From: Companilactobacillus nuruki
GTDB lineage: Bacteria; Bacillota; Bacilli; Lactobacillales; Lactobacillaceae
Reading direction: 5' to 3'
NCBI RefSeq assembly: GCF_002872255.1
Contig: NZ_NIPR01000025.1
Location: 1-35,138 of the forward strand
DNA length: 35,138 bases
Positions within the stretch are counted from its first letter, which is position 1; the number at the start of each line of letters is the position of its first letter. Positions 7,562-16,883 of the stretch are shown here, piece by piece. The position numbers were made by a program, and so were the translations under genes. A model generated the notes under the pieces. It had not been told where the DNA came from. It did no database searches and was given only the letters and a program-made list of their open reading frames with translations.

Positions 7562-8968
7562 ATGGCAATGTTGTATGGTAAACACAATCAAAAAGAAGAA
7601 AAATATTTAAAACCTATTTTTGGAACTAGTGAAGAGAGCAATGATATACCCAAATATGAGCTTAATGACGAATCCATAGAACCAAGGGAAGCTTATGAAT
7701 TGGTAAAAGACGAGTTATTAGATGAGGGTAATGCTCGATTGAACCTAGCAACATTCTGTCAAACCTACATGGAGCCTGAAGCAGAGAAATTGATGAGTGA
7801 AACTCTGTCTAAAAATGCAATTGATAAATCCGAATATCCAAGAACGGCAGATTTGGAAAATAGATGTGTTAATATGATTGCCAAATTATGGAATGCCGAC
7901 TCCAATCAATCCTATTTGGGAACGTCAACGATTGGATCATCTGAAGCCTGTATGTTGGGTGGAATGGCAATGAAATTTAACTGGCGTAAAAATGCTTTGA
8001 AACAAGGATTAGATATTAATAAGAAGAAACCTAATCTGGTAATAAGTTCCGGTTATCAAGTTTGTTGGGAAAAATTCTGTGTTTATTGGGATATCGAATT
8101 GCGAACAGTTCCAATCGACTTGGATCATATGTCAATGAACATGGAAAAAGTTATGGACTATGTTGATGAATATACAATAGGAATTGTTGGAATATTGGGT
8201 ATTACATATACTGGACAATATGACAATATTGAAAAGCTAGACTCTTTGGTAAATCAGTACAATGAAAAAACTGATTTTCCAGTTTATATTCATGTTGATG
8301 CCGCATCTGGGGGATTCTATACACCATTTATGGAACCGGAATTAAAATGGGATTTTCGTTTAAAAAATGTTATATCAATTAACGCTTCAGGACATAAATA
8401 TGGTTTAGTCTATCCTGGTGTTGGTTGGATTGTCTGGAGAGATAAAAAATATTTACCCGAAGAATTAGTTTTCAAAGTTAGTTATCTTGGTGGAGAATTA
8501 CCAACGATGGCAATTAACTTCTCTCATTCAGCATCCCAAATAATAGGTCAATATTATAACTTTGTTCGCTTTGGATACACGGGTTATAAATTGATACATC
8601 AGAGAACTCATAAAGTATCCAAGTACATAGCGGATGAAATCAATAAAACTAACTTGTTCGAATTGGTTAATGATGGATCCAGATTACCGGTAATATGCTA
8701 TCGAATTAAGAAGAATAAAGATCTTAAGTGGAATCTTTATGATTTATCAGATCGACTTTTAATGCATGGTTGGCAGGTTCCTGCTTATCCGCTGCCTGAA
8801 AATTTAGAGACTGAGGTGGTTCAAAGAATTGTTGTGAGAGCTGACTTGGGTATGAACATGGCACATGATTTCGCGGAGGATTTTAATTCTGCGATTGAGG
8901 TTTTGAATAAGGGAATTATTCATTCTGATAAAAAGGTGCCATTAAAAAAATATGGATTTACACATTGA
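7562..8968 (+). CDS. gadB: Glutamate decarboxylase (EC 4.1.1.15)
   Basis: PLP-dependent conversion of glutamate to GABA and CO2, which consumes a cytosolic proton. I place the start at 7562 (MAMLYGKH), giving 468 residues. This matches lactobacillar GadB and has a TAGGG site upstream, whereas the earlier ATG at 7541 has none. The PLP lysine is Lys279 in INASGHKYG. Other family motifs are NLATFCQTYMEPEA, GTSTIGSSEACMLGG, IHVDAASGGFYTPF and the C-terminal KKYGFTH. The protein looks complete. No gadC glutamate/GABA antiporter or gadR lies next to it. The next gene is an aldo/keto reductase 63 bp downstream, with no terminator between, so the two are probably co-transcribed. The promoter is not clear. 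Weak candidates lie in 7500-7540. Confidence 0.96.
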   Translation: MAMLYGKHNQKEEKYLKPIFGTSEESNDIPKYELNDESIEPREAYELVKDELLDEGNARLNLATFCQTYMEPEAEKLMSETLSKNAIDKSEYPRTADLENRCVNMIAKLWNADSNQSYLGTSTIGSSEACMLGGMAMKFNWRKNALKQGLDINKKKPNLVISSGYQVCWEKFCVYWDIELRTVPIDLDHMSMNMEKVMDYVDEYTIGIVGILGITYTGQYDNIEKLDSLVNQYNEKTDFPVYIHVDAASGGFYTPFMEPELKWDFRLKNVISINASGHKYGLVYPGVGWIVWRDKKYLPEELVFKVSYLGGELPTMAINFSHSASQIIGQYYNFVRFGYTGYKLIHQRTHKVSKYIADEINKTNLFELVNDGSRLPVICYRIKKNKDLKWNLYDLSDRLLMHGWQVPAYPLPENLETEVVQRIVVRADLGMNMAHDFAEDFNSAIEVLNKGIIHSDKKVPLKKYGFTH

Positions 8969-9031
8969 TTGAAAACAAATGAATTTAGAATTATTAGAAA
9001 TAGTAGTTTAATTAATAATGGAGGTATTTTT

Positions 9032-9835
9032 ATGCAATTCAAAAAATTAAATAATGATGTTTCTATTCCAATGCTAGGATTTGGAACATACAAAATTGAC
9101 AGTTCAGACGTTGATGCGGTTATTGAGGGTGCTCTGACTGATGGTTATCGTCATTTTGATTGTGCTCATATTTATGGTAATGAAAAGGCCATCGGTGAAG
9201 CGTTTCAAAAAGCTTCAATTAAGAGAGAAGACCTATTTATAACATCGAAAGTTTGGAACGAGGATCAAGGTTACGATAAGACTTTGGCTGCATTTGAGCA
9301 AACGTTAAAAGACTTGCAGATGGATTATTTGGATTTGTATTTAATTCACTGGCCAAATGAAGATAATTTTGATTTAACTTTAGATACATGGAAAGCCTTA
9401 GAGACTCTTTATGATCAAGGAAAGGTTAAGTCAATCGGAGTATCCAACTTCTCTGAGGAACAATTGGAAAAAGTATTTGCAATGGCAAAGGTTAAACCAA
9501 TGGTTAATCAAATTGAACGTCATCCGTATAAAGTTCAAAAAGAGCTGGGGGATTTTGATACAGCTAATGGCATTGTTAATGAAGGTTACTCACCAATTGG
9601 ACATGGTCATTTGATTTTGGAAGATCCAGTAGTCAATAAGATTGCCCAAGCACATGGAAAGACTGCAGCACAAGTAGTATTGCGTTGGCATATTGATACA
9701 GGATTCGTTATTTTTCCTAAATCGTCTAAGGTTAGTCGAGTTAAAGAGAACTTTGATATCTTTGATTTCAAACTTACTGATGATGAAATTGAGGCAATCA
9801 ATAATTTAGATCAAGATAAACATCTTAATTATTAG
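9032..9835 (+). CDS. Aldo/keto reductase, AKR5-type (2,5-diketo-D-gluconate reductase-like)
   Basis: The start is the ATG at 9032 behind TGGAGG, giving 267 residues (MQFKKLNNDVSIPMLGFGTY). The frame is open further upstream but no start there has a binding site. The catalytic tetrad is complete: Asp43 and Tyr48 in FDCAHIYG, Lys73 in TSKVW and His106 in LIHWP. The cofactor segment IFPKSSKVSRVKEN is present. It belongs to the family of small NADPH-dependent reductases of aldehydes and ketones. Its position after gadB raises the possibility that it reduces succinic semialdehyde derived from GABA, but nothing in the sequence fixes the substrate. It ends at a strong terminator (9849-9887). Confidence 0.9.
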   Translation: MQFKKLNNDVSIPMLGFGTYKIDSSDVDAVIEGALTDGYRHFDCAHIYGNEKAIGEAFQKASIKREDLFITSKVWNEDQGYDKTLAAFEQTLKDLQMDYLDLYLIHWPNEDNFDLTLDTWKALETLYDQGKVKSIGVSNFSEEQLEKVFAMAKVKPMVNQIERHPYKVQKELGDFDTANGIVNEGYSPIGHGHLILEDPVVNKIAQAHGKTAAQVVLRWHIDTGFVIFPKSSKVSRVKENFDIFDFKLTDDEIEAINNLDQDKHLNY

Positions 9836-9848
9836 AATTTATTGTCTG

Positions 9849-9887
9849 AGACCCAGTAATAATCATATTTTGATTATTACTGGGTCT
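9849..9887 (+). terminator. Terminator of the gadB-AKR unit
   Basis: A perfect 17-bp stem (9849-9865 with 9871-9887) with a 5-nt loop is followed by ATTTGTTTTC. Confidence 0.85.
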
Positions 9888-9985
9888 ATTTGTTTTCATT
9901 GTAATAAAAGGAAAGAAAACGGTTGCGTTTGTATGATTAGTTAGTTAAAGTGAAAGCAGTATCAAAAATTGAGAGGGATTTTAAT

Positions 9986-10807
9986 ATGTATAAAATGATT
10001 GTCTGTGACCTTGATGAGACATTAATGAATGATGATGGAAGTTTATCCGAAAAAAATGCGGCCGCTATTCAAGCAGCCACTGCTAAGGGAGTATATTTTG
10101 TTCCCAATTCAGGACGTAGTTATACATCATTTCAAAATGATTTAGAAAAGATGCATTTACGTAATCAACCTAACCAATATTCGATTTCTTATAATGGTGG
10201 TTTAATTTTAGAAAACAAAGGCAATAAACCTTTAGCCGTCAATGCTATGCCATTTGATGTTGCAAAGGCCGTTTTTGAAGTGGGTGCAGCCAATAAAAAG
10301 GCAGCAACACATGTATATACACAAGATGTTCTATATATTTACAACCCAGTACCAGAAGATTCATCTTATTTAATTAACCGTGGCGTATCCTTTGAAGAAA
10401 TGAAGACACCAGACTTTGATCAATTCAAGGATAAGAATATTATGAAAGTCATTATGGCTTTGCCAACTGTTGAAGAGCGTAAACAAATGCGTCGGGGTGT
10501 TGAAGCTCAGGTTGATTCTACAAAACTTGCAGTGACATTCTCTTCAGGTCGGTACGTTGAATTTAATCCAGCCGGAATAGATAAAGGCAGCGCGTCAGTT
10601 CAATTGGGAAAATTATTGAATATCAAACCTGAAGAAATCATTGCAGCTGGCGATAATAGTAATGATCTGCCAATGTTGAGAGCTGTTGGGTTACCCGTTA
10701 GTGTTGCTAATGGGATAGATATTGTTAAGGATACTGCTAAATATATTACTGAGGCTGATAATAATCATGATGCTTTGGCCGAGGTTATTAATAAATTTGT
10801 ACTATAA
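9986..10807 (+). CDS. Cof-type HAD-superfamily phosphatase
   Basis: The start at 9986 follows GAGAGGGA and gives 273 residues (MYKMIVCDLDETL). An in-frame ATG-like extension upstream lacks a binding site. Motif I is DLDET (Asp8 nucleophile, Asp10). Motif III is the Lys in GIDKGSA, and motif IV is GDNSNDLPML. A large cap domain of type IIB occupies about residues 85-190. Proteins of this family dephosphorylate small sugar phosphates or cofactors such as PLP or FMN in the cytosol. The substrate cannot be told from sequence. The gene is flanked by terminators on both sides, so it is a single-gene unit. Confidence 0.88.
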   Translation: MYKMIVCDLDETLMNDDGSLSEKNAAAIQAATAKGVYFVPNSGRSYTSFQNDLEKMHLRNQPNQYSISYNGGLILENKGNKPLAVNAMPFDVAKAVFEVGAANKKAATHVYTQDVLYIYNPVPEDSSYLINRGVSFEEMKTPDFDQFKDKNIMKVIMALPTVEERKQMRRGVEAQVDSTKLAVTFSSGRYVEFNPAGIDKGSASVQLGKLLNIKPEEIIAAGDNSNDLPMLRAVGLPVSVANGIDIVKDTAKYITEADNNHDALAEVINKFVL

Positions 10808-10809
10808 GT

Positions 10810-10850
10810 AAAAAGAACTTATCCATTAATATTACGGATAAGTTCTTTTT
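10810..10850 (+). terminator. Terminator after the HAD gene
   Basis: A 15-bp perfect stem (10810-10824 with 10836-10850) ends in TTTTT. Confidence 0.88.
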
Positions 10851-11022
10851 GTTTGGCATTAAGTAATTAATAACCTGATGTAATATGTCTTAATTGCCAT
10901 ACTTAATAGGATTTTCCTTGGTGATGTCGATGGTCAATAATAACCTTTTTGTTTATTTCTGTGAATGATTTATTTTATTTAGTAATATATAGATGTCAAA
11001 TAAAAATTGAGGATGTTATCGT

Positions 11023-11865
11023 ATGGCAATAAATCACGAGATTATTAAAAATGTCAGTAATTTACCAGTCAAAATATTTTCTTTTTCAGCTAAAAATCTC
11101 GATAAATATATTCCAAAACATTGGCATCAAAATACAGAATTATTATATTGCATTAAAGGAAGTTTAAAAGTTTGGGAAAATAAGGCTGAATATCTTTTGG
11201 AAGAAGGAGATTTGATAGTTATTAATCCTAATCAAATTCATTCGACGCAAAGTCCAGAAAAAAATCATATTTTGGTAATTCAGTTTCCGTTGACATTTTT
11301 GAAACAAGTTAGTAGGGGGGAATACAATCGATTATGGTTATTTTCAGTAAATACATTGAAGAACAAGTTGGAAGACAAAACTTTATTTAGTAGTTTGGAT
11401 AAGATTGATGAATTAAATAATACAAATAGTATTCAAGCAGATCTGGAATCAATGGTTGAAGTTTATCATTTATTATCGGAGTTATTAAGATTTACTAAGG
11501 TTGGGGTCGATAATGAACAAATAAGAAGAAATGATAAAAAACTAGATAATTTAACAGAAGTAATTTCATATATAAATGAGAATTATCAAAGTACATTGTA
11601 TCTAGAAAACGTATCAAATCACTTCAATTTTTCTGCAAATTATTTTTCTAGATATTTTAAGGAATATTTGGGCGTAGGTTTTACAGATTATGTGAATACT
11701 ATAAGACTAGATGATGCTTTTAAGAAATTAATACATTCAAATCAAAATTTATTGAGTATTGCCATGGATGCGGGTTTTGTAAATTATCGTAATTTTTATA
11801 ATGCCTTTGTGAGAACTTATCAAATGTCACCGAGAAAATATCGTGACCTATATCAAAAGAAGTAA
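11023..11865 (+). CDS. AraC-family transcriptional regulator
   Basis: The protein has 280 residues, with a GAGGATG site 8 bp before ATG. Residues about 15-100 are a cupin-like sensor (HWHQNTELLYCIKGSLKVWEN, EGDLIVINPNQIHST). Residues about 175-278 hold the two HTH motifs of the AraC DNA-binding domain, with the family signature at the end (ANYFSRYFKEYLGVGF, then AGFVNYRNFYNAFVRTYQMSPRKYR). It lies 113 bp upstream of a PTS EIIC and a GH3 glycosidase on the same strand, so it most likely controls their expression in response to a sugar ligand. That role is inferred from position. Confidence 0.92.
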   Translation: MAINHEIIKNVSNLPVKIFSFSAKNLDKYIPKHWHQNTELLYCIKGSLKVWENKAEYLLEEGDLIVINPNQIHSTQSPEKNHILVIQFPLTFLKQVSRGEYNRLWLFSVNTLKNKLEDKTLFSSLDKIDELNNTNSIQADLESMVEVYHLLSELLRFTKVGVDNEQIRRNDKKLDNLTEVISYINENYQSTLYLENVSNHFNFSANYFSRYFKEYLGVGFTDYVNTIRLDDAFKKLIHSNQNLLSIAMDAGFVNYRNFYNAFVRTYQMSPRKYRDLYQKK

Positions 11866-11897
11866 TATATTTACATGTTTTAGGGTTTTAAAGAACA

Positions 11898-11911
11898 TGA
11901 AAGCGCTTGTC
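11898..11911 (+). promoter_or_regulatory. cre-like site (CcpA) before the PTS gene
   Basis: TGAAAGCGCTTGTC carries the typical cre core AAGCGCTT preceded by TG. The right side deviates from consensus. It lies in the 113-bp gap between the AraC gene and the EIIC gene and would allow catabolite repression of the sugar locus. Confidence 0.6.
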
Positions 11912-11978
11912 TAAGCTATTAAAATAATACTTGTAATAAAGAAATTATAAAAACTTATATTTCGAGGGGGATATAAAA

Positions 11979-13241
11979 ATGAAACATAAATTACAAGCGT
12001 TTTTCGCTAGGATAACTCCTACGTTGGACAAGATAAGCACTAACAAATATTTACAAACAATAATGGGAGCTATGATGGCTACTTTAGGTCCGGTTATTTT
12101 AGGATCAATTGCTGTTTTACTATCAATTTTTACACAAAAACTTAAAATTACAGCTTTAGCAACTGTATTGACAGCGGTCAATACTTTTACAATTGGTTCA
12201 TTAGCTTTGTATATTGCTTTTCTAATGGCAAAGTTTTTGGTACCACATTATCTGAAACATGATGATGGCTTTACAGCTGGCATTATTTCATTAATGAGTT
12301 TCTTAATTTTGACGCCATTAGGTCAGATTGTTCATAAGGGGGGGAATGTTTCGGCTATTCCAACAACATGGTTATCATCACAAGGTGTTTTCTCTGCAAT
12401 GATTGTTGGGTTAATTGTTGGAAGATTATATGTTTATATTAAACAACATGGCTGGACAATTAAAATGCCTTCAAGTGTTCCACCAATGGTTTCCGATGCT
12501 TTCAGTGCTTTAATTCCATCACTTTTAATTGGTACTTTATTTGCAATTATTAGTTATTTATTTTCTCTAACAAGTTATGGCAACGTTCATCAAATGGTAT
12601 TTACACTTATTCAACAACCCTTACGTGGTGTTGGTGGATCGATTTGGGCAATGATTTTAGTGAGTTTATTAATGCAAATTTTATGGTTTTTTGGAATTCA
12701 TGGAACTAATGTTGTGTTGCCACTCGTTACGCCAATTTGGTTATCGATGGATATGGAAAACTTAAGCGCTGTTGCTAAGGGACAAACTCCTCCAAATATT
12801 ATTGGTTTGGCATTTTTTAATGTTATCACTTGGAGTGGATTGGCTTTAGGACTTGTTATTTTAATGTTATTTGCCAAGAGTAAACAATATAAAGAATTAG
12901 GTCGTTTGGCTATAATTCCTGCAGCATTTGGTATTACAGAACCAGTTATTTTTGGTACGCCACTTGTTTTAAACTTTGATTTGGTTTTTCCTTTTATTAC
13001 TAATAATACTATTGCCTTAATTATTGCTTATCTGTTAACTAAGGCTGGAATTGTTGCTAGGTTTATTGGGGCTCAAGCAGTGTTTGGATTGCCATTAGGA
13101 TTTCATGCTGCTGTTGAGGGACATATTTCAATCATTATTTTACAGGTCTTTTTACAGTTAGTCCTATCACCATTATTATGGTTCCCATGGTTTAAGCATA
13201 TGGATAATAAAGCATATAAGTTGGAACAACAAGAAAAATAA
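11979..13241 (+). CDS. PTS sugar transporter EIIC, lactose/cellobiose family
   Basis: The protein has 420 residues and a GAGGGGG site before ATG. It opens with the amphipathic start typical of the family (KLQAFFARITPTLDKISTNKYL) and has about eight to ten membrane segments. Family motifs are GIHGTNVVLPL (about residue 246) and FGITEPVIFGTPLVLN (about residue 310), the region that contacts the sugar. No EIIA or EIIB domain is fused or adjacent, so phosphotransfer would need shared components encoded elsewhere. It is followed after 13 bp by the GH3 gene, with which it clearly forms an operon. The likely substrate is a beta-linked glucoside. Confidence 0.9.
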   Translation: MKHKLQAFFARITPTLDKISTNKYLQTIMGAMMATLGPVILGSIAVLLSIFTQKLKITALATVLTAVNTFTIGSLALYIAFLMAKFLVPHYLKHDDGFTAGIISLMSFLILTPLGQIVHKGGNVSAIPTTWLSSQGVFSAMIVGLIVGRLYVYIKQHGWTIKMPSSVPPMVSDAFSALIPSLLIGTLFAIISYLFSLTSYGNVHQMVFTLIQQPLRGVGGSIWAMILVSLLMQILWFFGIHGTNVVLPLVTPIWLSMDMENLSAVAKGQTPPNIIGLAFFNVITWSGLALGLVILMLFAKSKQYKELGRLAIIPAAFGITEPVIFGTPLVLNFDLVFPFITNNTIALIIAYLLTKAGIVARFIGAQAVFGLPLGFHAAVEGHISIIILQVFLQLVLSPLLWFPWFKHMDNKAYKLEQQEK

Positions 13242-13254
13242 AGGATCTGAAATA

Positions 13255-15480
13255 ATGAATGAAAAAGACTTAAAAAATTTATTAAATGATTTGAGTTTGG
13301 ATGAAAAAATTGGACAATTAATTCAATTATCAGGAGAATTCTTTAGTTCTAATAATGATATTTCTACTGGACCTGAGAAGAAATTGGGTATTAGTAGTAA
13401 AATGGTTGATTTATGTGGATCAGTCCTTAATGTTGTGGGAGCTAGGGAAACACATAGAATTCAAGATGAATATATAAAAAAACAAAAGCATCATATTCCC
13501 TTAATATTTATGTCCGATATTATTTATGGTTTGAAAACAGTGTATCCAATTCCATTGGGATTGGGAGCAACATGGAATCCTGAATTGATTCAGGAAGCAT
13601 ATAAAAATACCGCTGATGAAGCCTATGCAAGTGGTAATCAAGTAACTTTTGCACCAATGGTCGATTTAGTACATGATGCTAGGTGGGGGAGAGTTCTTGA
13701 ATCAACTGGAGAAGATCCATATTTAAATTCTCAATTTGCAAAGTCTATGGTTAAAGGGTTTCAATCAGAATTACCTAAACGTGGTATTGCTTCATGTGTT
13801 AAACATTTTGCGGCCTATGGTGCAGCTGAATCTGGACGTGAATATAATAATGTTGATATATCTGAAAATAGATTGCGTCAGAGTTACTTACCTCCTTACA
13901 AAGCAGCAGTTGATGCTGGAGCAAAATTGGTAATGACTTCATTTAATACATTGAATGGTGTACCTGTGACTGGAAATAAATGGTTGTTAAAGGATATTCT
14001 TCGTACGGAATGGAACTTTGAAGGTATTATTATTAGTGATTATGCTGCCGTATCGGAATTAGTAGCGCATGGATTTGCTAAGGATAATAGAGAAGCTACC
14101 AAATTGGCAATGGATGCTACCGTTGATATTGATATGAAATCTCCTTGTTATGCTAGTCAATTACAACCCTTAATTTCTGAAGGTAGACTTGATGAGAATA
14201 AAATTGACAATGCTGTTTGGAGAGTATTGAAATTAAAAAATGAATTGGGATTATTTGAAGATCCCTATCGTGGTTCTTCAGAAGAATTGGAGAAGAAGTC
14301 AGTTCTATCTTCTGAAAAAAGAAAACTTGCATGTAAAGTTTCCACTGAAGCAATGGTTTTGCTTAAAAATAAAAATCATATTTTACCCTTAGATAATAAG
14401 AGTAATCAAAACATAGCATTAATTGGACCATACGAGAATGAACATGAATTATTAGGATTATGGGCTGTGCATGGAGATAGAAGTGAAACAATTACTATTG
14501 AAGATGGTATAAGGAAATATCTTGATTCTTCCAAGTTGAAGACGGCAAAAGGAACTGATATTTTAAGAGATAAAAAAATGTTGTCAGGAATTGGTTTGAA
14601 TGATGAACAGATTTCTTCAATTGTTTCTTCAGATAAAATTGAAGAAAACAATAATAAAAAAGCAATTGAAATTGCTAAGAATTCTGATGTTATAATTTTT
14701 GCTGCGGGAGAGCATACTATTGAAAGTGGAGAAGCTGGAAGTCGTGGTAAGTTAACACTCCCAGATAATCAGCTGAAATTATTGAATAAATTAGCAAATC
14801 TTAATAAACCAATTATTTTAATTAATATTAGTGGAAGACCTTTAATATTAACTAAAATTGTTCCTAAAGTTGATGGAATAATTCAAGCATGGTTCCCTGG
14901 AACAGAAGGTGGAAATGCCATTGCCGACATATTATTTGGTAAATCAAATCCATCTGGTCGCTTGTCAATGAGTTTTCCTTCTGATGTTGGACAATTGCCG
15001 ATTTATTACAATGGTTATAGCACAGGAAGATCAATAGAAACTTCGAAACATAGTAGTAGATTTATGTCTAGATATTTGGATATTCCCAATGCGCCACTAT
15101 ATCCTTTTGGATATGGTTTATCCTACAGTAATGTGGAATATAGTGACATTGAATTATCGTCTAATGAGATGAATAGGAATGAAAAGATAACTGCAGCTAT
15201 TACACTAAAAAATAATAGTGATATTAAAACTATTGAGACTGTTCAACTCTATATTAGAGATCCATTTGCATCAGTTGTCCAACCCGTTAAGAATCTCAAA
15301 GGATTTAAACAAGTATTGCTTTCCGCCTATGAGAGCAAGGTAGTTTCATTTGATATTTGTAAGGATATGCTCAGTTTTTATGGAGCAGATAATAAAATAA
15401 CTATTGAACCTGGTGAATTTCAAGTATTTATTGGCTCAAATAGTAATGTTAAAAAATTTATAACATTTAATTTGAAGTAA
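13255..15480 (+). CDS. Glycoside hydrolase family 3, beta-glucosidase-like
   Basis: The protein has 741 residues, starts at an ATG behind AAGGATC and has no signal peptide, so it is cytosolic. The N-terminal barrel (about residues 1-335) contains KHFAAYGAAESGREYN and the nucleophile Asp262 in GIIISDYAAV. The alpha/beta sandwich domain follows (about 355-600; LLKNKNHILPLD, AGEHTIESGEAGSRGKLTLP, AWFPGTEGGNAIADILFG). A fibronectin III-like domain ends the protein (about 650-740). This is the domain order of bacterial BglX-like enzymes, although those are often exported. It would release glucose from beta-glucosides brought in by the preceding EIIC. The pairing is unusual because PTS substrates arrive phosphorylated. 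Confidence 0.92.
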   Translation: MNEKDLKNLLNDLSLDEKIGQLIQLSGEFFSSNNDISTGPEKKLGISSKMVDLCGSVLNVVGARETHRIQDEYIKKQKHHIPLIFMSDIIYGLKTVYPIPLGLGATWNPELIQEAYKNTADEAYASGNQVTFAPMVDLVHDARWGRVLESTGEDPYLNSQFAKSMVKGFQSELPKRGIASCVKHFAAYGAAESGREYNNVDISENRLRQSYLPPYKAAVDAGAKLVMTSFNTLNGVPVTGNKWLLKDILRTEWNFEGIIISDYAAVSELVAHGFAKDNREATKLAMDATVDIDMKSPCYASQLQPLISEGRLDENKIDNAVWRVLKLKNELGLFEDPYRGSSEELEKKSVLSSEKRKLACKVSTEAMVLLKNKNHILPLDNKSNQNIALIGPYENEHELLGLWAVHGDRSETITIEDGIRKYLDSSKLKTAKGTDILRDKKMLSGIGLNDEQISSIVSSDKIEENNNKKAIEIAKNSDVIIFAAGEHTIESGEAGSRGKLTLPDNQLKLLNKLANLNKPIILINISGRPLILTKIVPKVDGIIQAWFPGTEGGNAIADILFGKSNPSGRLSMSFPSDVGQLPIYYNGYSTGRSIETSKHSSRFMSRYLDIPNAPLYPFGYGLSYSNVEYSDIELSSNEMNRNEKITAAITLKNNSDIKTIETVQLYIRDPFASVVQPVKNLKGFKQVLLSAYESKVVSFDICKDMLSFYGADNKITIEPGEFQVFIGSNSNVKKFITFNLK

Positions 15481-15486
15481 AAAAAT

Positions 15487-15523
15487 AATAGATTGAATAT
15501 TTAATTATTCAGTCTATTTTTTT
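15487..15523 (+). terminator. Terminator of the EIIC-GH3 operon
   Basis: A 13-bp stem with one G-U pair (15487-15499 with 15506-15518) is followed by a run of T. Confidence 0.8.
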
Positions 15524-15595
15524 TAATAATTTTTTATAACTTCGATAAGACAGGATATGTGTAACTTTTAAATTACCATCAAAATTCCCCTTTAA

Positions 15596-15628
15596 ATAAA
15601 AAACACCTCACAGTAAACCATGAAGTGT
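15596..15628 (-). terminator. Terminator of the CAP-protein gene
   Basis: On the minus strand an 8-bp stem (ACACTTCA with TGAGGTGT, one G-U pair) is followed by TTTTTT, just after the stop codon of the gene ending at 15635. Confidence 0.75.
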
Positions 15629-15634
15629 AAAAGT

Positions 15635-16789
15635 TTAATTTAATTTAGTCTGATTATCCTGTAGCCAAGAATTAGTACCAATGCGATACATTTTGATATT
15701 TGTTATTGGATTCACTGCTCGTCTGTCAATAATCCATTTACTACCAAAATTAACGGTTTGACCAGTGAAGTTGCCATTATTATCATAAATTTTGGCATCG
15801 GCAGTAGCTGTTATGCTAGAACCATATAAAAATTTTGCCCAAGGTAGTACATCACCAGCTGACACAAAACCGTTATTACTTATATGATAGTAATTGTTTC
15901 CATTTATGGTTGCAACTACATCGGAAATCCAATCGGAATTAGGTGATATTTCTAGGCCACTTTTATTGCCATAACGATCATAAAGAGGAGTGACATAATT
16001 TTTAGTAGTCACGCCACCACGCATATCAGCAGTGGTGTAATTATTACGATTAACGTAATCATCGCCTTTTTTATTAGCATCGGCTATATCGTATTTAGAA
16101 GGATTAGCATAATCGTTGTATCTGGTTTGATAATAATTATTTAAATCGTTAGGATCATATTTACTATATGATGCTTGATTGTTACCCATTTCTTGTGAAA
16201 AGTAAATCATTCCATTGTCTGAAATACTTAGGCCAATTCCTACATAGTTAATATAAGGGTTAAGCATATTTTTTCTATGGCCATAGTCGGGAACTTTATT
16301 GTACAACTCACTATAAAATTCATTAGTTATTTTTTCAGCGATAATTGATGGATCGGTTGAATTGATCATATAGTATGGCATTTGGGCGATATTTTCTTCA
16401 GCGGTGAAGTTGTACGGATACATTAGAGAAGTATTCCAATTAGCATGATCGTCAACACTGCCGGTATTTATAAATGAGTCGGTTCTAGTTTGGGCGTAGT
16501 TATTTAGAACATCTACTGATGTTAAAGAAGATAATCCATTTTGTATTCTTAGACGGTTAAGCTCTGTTAACATGGCTTTTTTTACCGCAGCCACGTCTAT
16601 ATTTTTATAATTGCTTTGGGATGCAATCATAACTGAGGGGTTGTTATCAGCTGTTGAAGTATTATTAGTTATGGTCGTATTATTAGAATTTGTATTTGAA
16701 TCCGCAAATACTATATTTCCCCCAAAACTTGTAGCAAGAAAGGCACTAGTGGCTATTAAAACAGCCATCTTTTTAGATTTAGAAAACAT
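15635..16789 (-). CDS. Secreted CAP/SCP-domain protein with SLAP-like C-terminal repeats
   Basis: The protein has 384 residues, with a GAGGGATG site before ATG. Residues 1 to about 29 are a signal peptide (lysine-rich start, hydrophobic core, ending NIVFADS). An Asn/Thr-rich spacer follows. Residues about 65-195 are a CAP domain (LTELNRLRIQNGL, NAW-like HANWNTS, EENIAQM, GHRKNMLNPYINYVGIGL). The C-terminal about 120 residues contain two copies of a module of the form LYD-RYGN...DWISD and KIYDNNGN...KWIIDRR...YRIGTNSWL. This resembles the S-layer (SLAP) wall-binding repeat of lactobacilli. It is probably non-covalently bound to the wall. The function of such CAP proteins in lactobacilli is not established. 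Confidence 0.88.
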   Translation of the reverse strand: MFSKSKKMAVLIATSAFLATSFGGNIVFADSNTNSNNTTITNNTSTADNNPSVMIASQSNYKNIDVAAVKKAMLTELNRLRIQNGLSSLTSVDVLNNYAQTRTDSFINTGSVDDHANWNTSLMYPYNFTAEENIAQMPYYMINSTDPSIIAEKITNEFYSELYNKVPDYGHRKNMLNPYINYVGIGLSISDNGMIYFSQEMGNNQASYSKYDPNDLNNYYQTRYNDYANPSKYDIADANKKGDDYVNRNNYTTADMRGGVTTKNYVTPLYDRYGNKSGLEISPNSDWISDVVATINGNNYYHISNNGFVSAGDVLPWAKFLYGSSITATADAKIYDNNGNFTGQTVNFGSKWIIDRRAVNPITNIKMYRIGTNSWLQDNQTKLN

Positions 16790-16883
16790 AATGCTACATC
16801 CCTCATTTCGTTATCATACTGATTATTCTATATTATAATGATAAATTAAAAAAGGCAGTTTTGACAAAGAAAGGTATTTTATA

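Noticed and set aside
9411-9614. Overlapping plus-strand frame inside the second aldo/keto reductase
   Set aside because: It is a shifted frame within a well-supported gene, without its own binding site.
9917-9930. AAACG/CGTTT inverted repeat before the HAD gene as a cre site
   Set aside because: The arms are separated by four bases without the central CG dyad of cre, so the match to consensus is poor.
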